Shown: one piece after another, positions 56,643-64,000 of the stretch
How the letters are laid out: each line of letters begins with the position of its first letter
Numbering within the stretch: the first letter of the stretch is position 1
Source: Sepiola atlantica
Taxonomy: Eukaryota > Mollusca > Cephalopoda > Sepiida > Sepiolidae
Assembly (NCBI GenBank): GCA_963556195.1
Contig: OY744537.1
Location: 14,285,243 to 14,349,242, forward strand
DNA: 64,000 nt
Direction: 5' to 3'
Translations under genes and position numbers: made by a program
Notes under the pieces: model-generated
Told to the model about the DNA's origin: nothing
Databases searched by the model: none
Seen by the model: the letters and a program-made list of their open reading frames with translations, nothing else

Positions 56643-56657
56643 CTTTATTTATTTATG

Positions 56658-56701
<44 letters not shown>

Positions 56702-56702
56702 T
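56579..56702. repeat. (TA)n and (TTA)n
   Basis: Interrupted TA to 56645, then TTA to about 56702. Confidence 0.95.
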
Positions 56703-56769
56703 ATTAATTGTTAAAGAGTGATACGGCGTTAGTACCAGTGGTGAATGCTATTTTATTAATTGTGGGTTG

Positions 56770-56775
<6 letters not shown>

Positions 56776-56850
<75 letters not shown>
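56776..56850. repeat. (TA)n microsatellite
   Basis: Left border of the next foldback. Confidence 0.97.
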
Positions 56851-56852
<2 letters not shown>

Positions 56853-57003
56853 GAATTTTGAAAAAACAAGAAACGTTATTTTTTATATATATTCATTAAA
56901 TGAACAAAATCATTTTCTCGTAAATAAATTTAAAAATGTTTTATTCATTTGATAAATATATATAAAAAATAGCGTCTCTTGTTTTTTAAAAAATTCTATG
57001 ATA
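56849..57003. mobile_element. Small foldback element
   Basis: ATAGAATTTTGAAAAAACAAG is mirrored by CTTGTTTTTTAAAAAATTCTA near 56979-56999. The inner AACGTTATTTTTTATATATA block is mirrored too. It is non-coding. Confidence 0.75.
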
Positions 57004-57058
57004 CAATTTAAAAGAACATTTTCCTAAAGATGTGTGAAGCTCATTTTGCCATATATAT

Positions 57059-57110
57059 TTAGCCTGACGATTCCCCCCGGGGATGAAACACGGGAGCCTC
57101 TGTGTAGCTT
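57059..57110 (+). ncRNA. Hammerhead ribozyme candidate
   Basis: CTGACGA (57064-57070), stem II TCCC/GGGA closed by a U-U mismatch, GAAA (57085-57088), stem III CACGG-GAGCCT-CTGTG (four Watson-Crick pairs and one wobble), cleavage step UA (57105-57106) and stem I AGC with GCT (57061-57063 with 57107-57109). Self-complementary ATATAT on both sides could extend stem I beyond an internal loop. Confidence 0.6.
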
Positions 57111-57242
57111 GATTGCCATATATATTTTCATTGCTTACTACCTAGCTCTACTTACGTATCGAGCACTGTTGAAGTAAATACTGAAAACTGATACATAAAA
57201 AATTATATCCCCTTATAATATTTTATGTGGATACATGAAGTA

Positions 57243-57245
<3 letters not shown>

Positions 57246-57301
<56 letters not shown>
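57246..57301. repeat. (TA)n microsatellite
   Basis: A pure TA run. Confidence 0.97.
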
Positions 57302-57304
<3 letters not shown>

Positions 57305-57305
<1 letters not shown>

Positions 57306-57784
57306 CAACAAAATTGGAACCTTTTTTCCAAGAATTCAAAACCAACGAATTATATGGCGTTCGGTTGTTTCCAATACAATTTGAAAATATTTTATTTAGT
57401 AGTATTGTTCTGAAGACCCCAAAGTGTCACTTCGTTACGCCCTTTATAACATCAGATACGGAAGACCCTTAATAAAACACAAAATTCCAGTACTATCTGA
57501 AAAAACAAACTTATTCAGGCAATACCGGAGAAAAAACCCTTTAAAGATGCAATCACATATTTTCCCACCAAGCAGCTTAAAAATGTATCGCAGTGAGAAT
57601 GCCTTAGAAACAGCAAATTAACAGCAAATCAAATACCAAATTAAATATTCAAAATATTCACTCTATAGGAAAAATCAGGAAGAAAAAAATAGATAAATAG
57701 AAAATGATGAAATTAAAATAAGAAAAATTAAGAAAAATTAAAGTAAAAAATTAAGTAAAAAAATATATATATATACAATACTAA
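57305..57784. other. Unassigned; one doubtful ORF
   Basis: The frame at 57424-57621 (MSLRYALYNIRYGRPLIKHK) has no recognised family. Sequence becomes A-rich toward 57780. Confidence 0.3.
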
Positions 57785-58648
57785 TAACACTGGGTAACAG
57801 CCAAAAAAACGGTTTCTCAGATGATTTAGACTAATTTTGGTGTTCTGAGTCCGAATATCACATTGATTTTGCTATATCAGGTCAACTTTTGAGATACAGC
57901 CATAGGCCTACCTGACGAGCTATACATATGCTAATATCAGGGGTTTTGAGTTCAATCGTATTTGTCTTGAAGAATATATCGAATTACAATGCACAGACAC
58001 GAATAATATTATAAATAATTAATATATTTGTGTTTATCATAAATTTACGTGTATAAATATGTATAGAATTTATTTAATATTTAATATATTTTTGTGTGAA
58101 TTTAGGCTAACGAGGGTTATACTTTAGCAAATTTGGGTCATTCTTCCCAAGGACTCGGTAGTGACAATATTGCCTCTTAGATTCTCTCTAATATTCTCAT
58201 TGCCTTAACATTCATTGCCTTTGCCTTAAATTAACTCATTGTGAGCTCAGTGTGTGTTTAGACGTGGAAGTTGGTGCACGCTGGTTTTGTTATGCGGGTT
58301 CGTGTCTCTGAGAAAATAGTACAATTATGGCATATTCAGTGGCTATAAATCCTAGTACGAATTTATTAAATTTCTGTGTTTCAGTATGAGCGTATTAAAG
58401 AGCAGTAAACGGGGGATTCAGCTTTTATTTGTTTATTTTCCTTTTTCGAATTCATCGGGTTTTTAGAACAATAAAGGGAATTCCACAATTAGCCAATCAA
58501 ATCAATACCTGTCTCACCATTACTCCATAGGAATATATAAATAAAATATAATTCAAAATTTATTTAATTAACCCTTAGCCAATCAAATTGGTTCTAAATT
58601 TAATTGTATGACACTCAGCTGCATCTTTCTTTTTTCTTTCAGTTTATT

Positions 58649-60252
58649 ATGATGGCTTCGGCGCGACGGTCATGCAGGAATAATCCTGACGTGTTCTGCT
58701 ACATCTGCGGAGAATACACGCTGTCAGGGGACAGGAACAACATCACAATATTTGTGAAGCGCGCTTACGTCGCTTACTTTAAAGTCAAGCTGGGAGACCA
58801 AGATAAGTCCTGGGCACCGCACACGGTGTGCAAGACGTGCATGGAATACCTCCGGCGGTGGACGAAGGGAGCGAAAACTTCACTGAAGTTTGGGATTCCG
58901 ATGGTTTGGAGGGAGCCGTTTGACCATGCATCGGATTGTTACTTCTGCGCCATCAATACTACTGGCATCAACAGGAAGAATCGGCACAGCCTCCAGTACT
59001 CCGACCTTCCATCTGCCCGCCGTCCAGTGGCTCACTGCGAAGAAATTCCTGTACCAACATTCACACAGCTTCCCGACTGCGACGACGAGGCCACCACTAC
59101 AGACGAGCAAGGATAGACAGAAGAGTTCGAGTATGAAGCACAAGATGGTCCGCAGCTCTTTTCACAATGTGAGCTTAATGATCTGGTTCGGGATCTCAGC
59201 TTGTCGAAGACTTCCTCCGAGCTGTTGGCCTCCAGACTCAAAGAGAAAAATCTACTTGGCAAGGACGCGCGTATCACTTTCTTTCGTAGAAGGCATGAGG
59301 ACTACATGGGCTACTTCTGCCAGGAGGAAGACCTCGTGTACTGCCGAGATATCGCCGGTCTTCTTGTTAAACTCGGCGCTCCTCAATACGATCCGTGAGA
59401 TTGGCGACTCTTCATTGACAGCTGCAGGCGCTCTTTGAAGTGTGTGCTCCTCCACAACGGGAACCAGTTCGCCTCAATCCATCTTGCGCACTCCACAACT
59501 CTCAAAGAGAAATATGAAGCAGTGAAGTACGTGCTCGACAAAATCCAATATGAGCAGCACAAATGGATCAACTGCGTCGACTTAAAGATGGTGAACTTTC
59601 TACTTGGTCAGCAGTCCGGGTTCACGAAGTACCCATGCGTTACATGTATGTGGGACAGTCGAGACAGAGCCCAGCACTATGTAAAGAAAGAGTGGCCGGC
59701 GCGAGAGCAGTTAGTACCTGGGGCTAGAAACATCATAAATGAACCTCTTGTTGACCGGGAGAAGATATTGATCCCACCGCTACACACGAAGCTTGGATTA
59801 ATGAAACAGTTCACGCGCGCTCTGGACAAGGATGGGAGGTGCTTCAACTACCTGTGCTGAGCCTTTCAGAGTTCCAAAACTCCATGAACACCCTAGAGTG
59901 CGCCGCGTGGAAATCGTTTGTGCAGGTGGTAAACAACTTCCTGGGGAACACGAAGGCAGTAAACCACGCCAGACTCATCAGCAGCATGATAGAGGCCTTC
60001 CAAAAACTCGGGTGTTTGCTGAGTATAAAGATGCACTTCCTGTTCTCACACATGGAGAAGTTTCCTGAAAACCTTGGGGCGATGAGCGACGAGCAGGGAG
60101 AAAGGTTCCATCAGGACATGCGCCAAATGGACGAGAGGTACCAGGGGAGGTGGGACACAGTCATGATGGCGGACTACTGCTGGTTGATGAAGAGAGACAA
60201 CCAAGCAGCTGCTCACACACGGGAATCGAAGAAACGCCGATTTATGCCGTGA
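58649..60252 (+). pseudogene. Transposase-like protein with zinc-binding N-terminus, broken
   Basis: The start at 58649 follows a splice-acceptor-like TTTTTTCTTTCAG, so it is preferred to the ATG at 58604. The N-terminus has FCYICGEYTL, TVCKTCMEYL and DCYFCAI, three CxxC pairs suggesting zinc binding. The same frame continues through a TAG (59114) and a TGA (59396) as LFSQCELNDLVRDLSLSKTS, then WRLFIDSCRRSLKCVLLHNG and WINCVDLKMVNFLLGQQSGF. Near 59858 a deletion with frameshift removes some 25-30 residues. The protein resumes as FQNSMNTLECAAWKSFVQVV and SDEQGERFHQDMRQMDERYQ to RRFMP. I recall many near-identical uncharacterised proteins in arthropods and other invertebrates. FIDS, CVDLK and DEQGE could be an RNase-H-type DDE triad (inference). 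Confidence 0.8.
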
Positions 60253-60331
60253 ATTCTGAACTTTTGTGTCATGTAACGCTCATACTTATACTAATATTAT
60301 GATAATTATGCTTATCAAATGTGATAGACTA

Positions 60332-60337
60332 AATAAA
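60332..60337 (+). terminator. Polyadenylation signal of the transposase-like gene
   Basis: AATAAA lies 80 nt after the stop at 60252. Confidence 0.5.
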
Positions 60338-60599
60338 AACTGAATGAATTTGGATACGTTGACTTTTATTTCTTGAGGAAAACGGAAAAAATCGTCAGAG
60401 GTTTCTCAGCTGATGATCCGCAGAAATTTTTTTTTTACGAAAAATCGATTTTTTTTTAAAATTCTGTAGCAAAAAAACCTGACCTGATTGAGCAAAGCCA
60501 AGGTCATTTTCGGACTCAGAGCATCAAAATTAGTCTAATTCATCTGGAAAACCAAGGACGATTTTCAAAACATATTTTTTTGTTACCCAGTGTAATGTT

Positions 60600-61093
60600 T
60601 ATTTTATTTTAAGGAAAACAAAATAGACGATAGTTTAAATTAATTAAAAGTTAAAATAATTAGAAGATACACACTCTATAATATTGTATATAGATACATA
60701 CATATACATACAAATATAACTGGAAAATAATATTCAACTTATAAGAAAGAAATGTACCATAATTGGAAAACAAATAAGTAAAATAATAATGATGAAGAGT
60801 AGAGGTATAAAACGTATATTTTAATAAAAAATATCGGAGAGGAAAAAACATTCAAATTGAAAGGAGGAAAAAATCGAAAAATGCAAAGTATAAAAAATTA
60901 GTTAAGTAAAATTAAGAGAATTAGAAAAAAAACTAAAACTAAAATAATAAGAGTAAACACAATAATTTGAAAAAAATTACTAGAAGAAAAAAATAATGAA
61001 TAGAAAAAATAGTAAATCAGAAAAAAAAAAAAAAATAATAATAATAATAATAATAAATAGAAAAAAAGGATAATAATTAATAGCTACACACAC

Positions 61094-61095
<2 letters not shown>
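60600..61095. other. A-rich, nothing recognised
   Basis: Homopurine-rich sequence with an (AAT)n patch near 61034-61055. Confidence 0.6.

Positions 61096-61097
<2 letters not shown>

Positions 61098-61171
<74 letters not shown>
61098..61171. repeat. (TA)n microsatellite
   Basis: Left border of the hammerhead segment. Confidence 0.97.
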
Positions 61172-61173
<2 letters not shown>

Positions 61174-61192
61174 TACAGGAACCTGAAACATT

Positions 61193-61260
61193 CTTGGTCT
61201 GATGAAGTTGACTTTCTTGGAAAAGTGCAACCGAAACATGTATGCACATATGTAACCAAT
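61193..61260 (+). ncRNA. Hammerhead ribozyme candidate
   Basis: CTGATGA (61199-61205) is followed by stem II GTTG-ACTTT, loop CTTGGA, AAAGT-CAAC with one bulged G and an A-C mismatch at the 10.1-11.1 position. GAAA (61233-61236) follows. Stem III is CATGT with ACATATG around ATGC. The cleavage step is UA (61253-61254). Stem I is TTGGT (61194-61198) with ACCAA (61255-61259), five perfect pairs. The 95-bp segment is enclosed by (TA)n on both sides. The GAAA-stem III block is identical to 5307-5328. Confidence 0.7.
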
Positions 61261-61264
61261 AATA

Positions 61265-61266
<2 letters not shown>

Positions 61267-61334
<68 letters not shown>
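61267..61334. repeat. (TA)n microsatellite
   Basis: Right border of the hammerhead segment. Confidence 0.97.
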
Positions 61335-61336
<2 letters not shown>

Positions 61337-61793
61337 AGAAAATTAAAAAAGCTTTTATATACAAAACAAATCAATTGTTTTTTATATTTTCATATATAAA
61401 AATTACATTTGCATATGAAAAAAAAAACGATGAAAAATACAATATAAATGACGTAGTTAACGAGAAATTATCAGAAAGCAATTAAAATAATGGCGATTAA
61501 ACTACATGAATTATCCTTAGAATTTCTTGCACACACACCTTATTTTCCAGATTGGTACCAGCAACTACCGGGTGTTTGCAGACATCAAAAGAACGCTCTA
61601 CGGAAAGAAAATTTGTTCAAATACAGATATAGGAATATGATGCATATTTAGAGGCCAAAGACAAATCCTTCTACAAAAAGGCATAGAATTGTCAGAGAAG
61701 CGTGGGAATCAGTATATCACCCTAGAAGAAGACAATTTGCTTAAATTTTTTAGTTGTATTACTTATGGTTTTATTAGGACTTATGAACTGATG

Positions 61794-61796
<3 letters not shown>
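61335..61796. other. No feature recognised
   Basis: AT-rich. The frame at 61689 runs into (TA)n and is not taken as a gene. Confidence 0.5.
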
Positions 61797-61889
<93 letters not shown>

Positions 61890-61902
61890 ATATATATATA
61901 TT
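61797..61902. repeat. (TA)n microsatellite
   Basis: The longest pure TA run region near the 3' end. Confidence 0.97.
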
Positions 61903-61942
61903 TTTGAATAAATATTAAATTATTAATACATATATATATATA

Positions 61943-62319
61943 CAGGGTGATTCATAAGTCACTTCACTTAGCTATTTAAAATGATTACCATATGAAGCAC
62001 AGACATACTATGAACTTTTGATCATTGTTATCTTACTCTCTAATTACTGCTATTTGTTATTTTAAATTTGTTCGTTTATATATTTGTTTCTATATATATT
62101 TATTTCATAATCAATCAAATATGCTACAAAGAGTCGTAAATTCCTTGCAAAAAAGAATGGAGCTATGCATGCAGAACGAAAAGTGGAAATTCTGACAATT
62201 TGTTGTAATTTTAAACTCCCATAAATGAATTTGTTGAATAAACTTTCTGTTTTTATTACCGTATTTTTTAACTTTAGAATTTCAAAAATAAATAGCTAAG
62301 TGACTTATGAATCACCCTG
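61943..62319 (+). mobile_element. Second internally deleted mariner-like element
   Basis: CAGGGTGATTCATAAGTCAC and GTGACTTATGAATCACCCTG are inverted ends flanked by TA. The 3' part (AATCAATCAAATATGCTACA then AAGAGTCGTAAATTCC) matches 54510-54722. The N-terminal coding piece of the 54.3-kb copy is replaced by unrelated AT-rich sequence. Confidence 0.85.
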
Positions 62320-62470
62320 TATATATATATTATATATTTTATTTATTTATGAATTTTCCAACGAATGTTAAGTCTGCACTATTTTGGATTTAGTTAGTTT
62401 CTGTGGGAATTTAAACTGCATTTTCCTTTTTTTTGTCTTTTTGTTTAAAATAACTCAAAGCTTCTTTAGA

Positions 62471-62606
<136 letters not shown>

Positions 62607-62619
62607 TAACGATGTTTAT

Positions 62620-63750
62620 TTCAAGATATTCAACATTCGATCAGAAGTGAATTTAAAATAAAGTGTATATGTATTATGAATTAAAGTGTACGGGAAAACA
62701 GTCGAGTATTACGGTTCATTAGTGCTTCGAAAATAAAGAGAACCAGTATTTTACATGCGCGTCGCTATTCCTATCACTTTCAAAGATCTGGTTTTGGATT
62801 AATATTATTTTGGCTTTATCGTATTGTTTCAAGACGAATTTCTTTACATAATTTCTTTTTTTATATTTAAGATACATCCCCTCTCTCGTGAAAAACTGAC
62901 AAAATGATTTAAATGGTATAAAAAGCTAAGGATTTTGATATCAGAATCTTAACTGTCTCTTGAATAAGTGTAACCTTAATTTAACCTTAACCCTAACATT
63001 TGAAAGTATTTGTTAGTATTGCTTGCACGGCCCCAGTACTAACAAAGCATTTGTTAGGTGTGCAATCACAACTAAGTGCACGGTCATCTCACTAAAAATC
63101 GATCTAATTTTGTACCATCTCATGCTGGAACACAGTTGAGAAATGTAAACTTTATTTTGCACAACGTGGTTTTTATATTTTCAACGTTTCGGTCGATGTA
63201 ACCTCTAACGTTCTTCACGTGAAACATTTCCCACTTAATAGACGACAACCTAAGTCACAAAATTGTAGAGATCGACAGGCGAAAAAAAGTAAGTATAACA
63301 TAAGATATAACACTTTTCTCGGTTATGGCTGACGCAATGAGAACAATATACCCCTGTGAATTAAATAAAGTATGTGTTTTGGTGTGTTTGGGTGTGTGTG
63401 TACGATATTTCTTTCGTACTATTCAACATTCGAAAGTGATGTTGAGCTAAAGTGTATAGGAATTTAGAATTTAAGTTTATAGGAAACAATTGAGTATTAT
63501 GGTTCATTTGTGCTTCCAGACCAAAGAAAACCAGTATGTTAAATGCACGTCGCTATCCCTGTCCCCCTTCAAAGACCTGGTTGAATGACCCTTTGGATGA
63601 AAATTACTCTTGTTGTATAATATGGGTTCAGTGCAATTTTATAAATATTATTTCATTCTTTGATTTAAGATCCCCCTCCCACGTGACAACTGACAAGATG
63701 ATTAAAATGATATAAAAATACTAAGGGTTTGATATCAGAATCCAAACCGT
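62620..63750 (+). repeat. Direct repeat, two ~330-bp copies around a SINE tail
   Basis: ATTCAACATTCG begins copies at about 62626 and 63421. TTACATGCGCGTCGCTATTC matches AAATGCACGTCGCTATCCC, and TTTTGATATCAGAATC matches GGTTTGATATCAGAATCC. The 470 bp between them contain a minus-strand SINE-like tail (63180-63225) and telomere-like TTAACCTTAACCCTAAC at 62979-62995. Confidence 0.75.
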
Positions 63751-63754
63751 CATT

Positions 63755-64000
63755 GTCTATTTGTGTGAAATTGTCTAATGCGTGAAGGTAGAATCTTCAT
63801 TTGTTCCTACAACATATTGTTAAGGAGTTTGATAAATGATTACTTTTCTTAATTGTGAAATTCGAATTGTTTTCATTTCTTAAGTAAAACTACTTTGTTC
63901 TTCATCTTTTACTTGTTTCCTTCCGAGGGAAGATATTATACGGCGCTAAAAGCTGGTATGATAATCTCTTACTATCCCGTTACCTATGAGTGATTCCTTT
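63755..64000. other. No feature recognised
   Basis: AT-rich end of the window. Confidence 0.5.

Larger units (their letters stand above)
57788..60592 (+). mobile_element. DNA transposon with ~115-bp terminal inverted repeats
   Basis: Both ends start CACTGGGTAACA. Further in, TAGACTAATTTTGGTGTTCT then GAGTCCGAA at the left is matched inverted by the right end with two or three changes, and the ATCAGGTCA block is also shared. TAA flanks both sides (57785-57787 and 60593-60595) and fits a 3-bp target duplication. The interior holds one transposase-like gene on the plus strand and an AATAAA at 60332-60337. It is 2.8 kb in all. I cannot place it in a named superfamily. Confidence 0.8.

Noticed and set aside
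58604..58648. Use of the upstream ATG at 58604 for the transposase-like gene
   Set aside because: The extra residues (MYDTQLHLSFFFQF) translate a polypyrimidine tract ending in CAG, which looks like an intron end, and remembered homologues begin near the later ATG.

Overview
This is an AT-rich, intron-poor-looking stretch of animal DNA with no convincing intact host gene. It carries Penelope-like, Jockey/CR1-like, Ty3/gypsy and Tc1/mariner-type remnants, several SINE families, a metazoan-style 5S rRNA pseudogene and more than 40 simple-sequence arrays, mostly (TA)n. From remembered repeat motifs, such as SINE tails containing GAACAGTAGTCCGAATAA and the 36-bp GACAGACCAA satellite, my best guess is an octopus-type cephalopod. 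That assignment is inference; no host gene confirms it.

Layout. 0-10 kb: two inverted copies of a ~1.4 kb repeat flank a Tc1 remnant, a minus-strand LINE and a very homogeneous 35-bp satellite. 9.6-14.3 kb: a foldback element, a Penelope-like element (PLE) with an RT YVDD box and a GIY-YIG endonuclease, and two well-formed hammerhead ribozyme candidates. 14.8-15.3 kb: gypsy integrase relic. 17-22 kb: another hammerhead, U2-snRNA-headed SINEs, LINE scraps and small unrecognised minus-strand ORFs. 22.9-24.7 kb: a CRE-motif-rich repeat block and a broken coding fragment. 26-29.2 kb: a degenerate 36-bp satellite containing a nested 26-bp one. 29.2-46 kb: SINEs, LINE pieces, MITEs, foldback elements and a single GC-rich island near 44.5 kb. 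46.7 kb: 5S pseudogene. 47.3-48.9 kb: 70-bp satellite. 49.9-51 kb: a second PLE. 53.3 kb: a 35-bp satellite. 54.3 and 61.9 kb: two internally deleted mariner-like elements. 57.8-60.6 kb: a DNA transposon with clear terminal inverted repeats and a broken, GC-richer transposase-like gene. 60.6-64 kb: (TA)n, one more hammerhead and a direct repeat.

Main point. The most interesting signal is RNA, not protein. Reading by eye I find at least seven hammerhead self-cleaving ribozyme candidates (10.4 minus, 13.0, 17.1, 41.4 minus, 56.1, 57.1 and 61.2 kb). Most have the CUGANGA and GAAA cores, paired stems I-III and a UH cleavage step, and nearly all sit between (TA)n arrays or beside PLE sequence. Degenerate relatives, some with a four-base palindrome in place of stem III, lie in foldback elements and PLE 5' fragments. 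Hammerheads are known from PLEs and retrozymes. Several families packed around (TA)n tracts in one 64-kb window is the part worth following up. All coordinates of repeats are by eye and approximate to a few bases.
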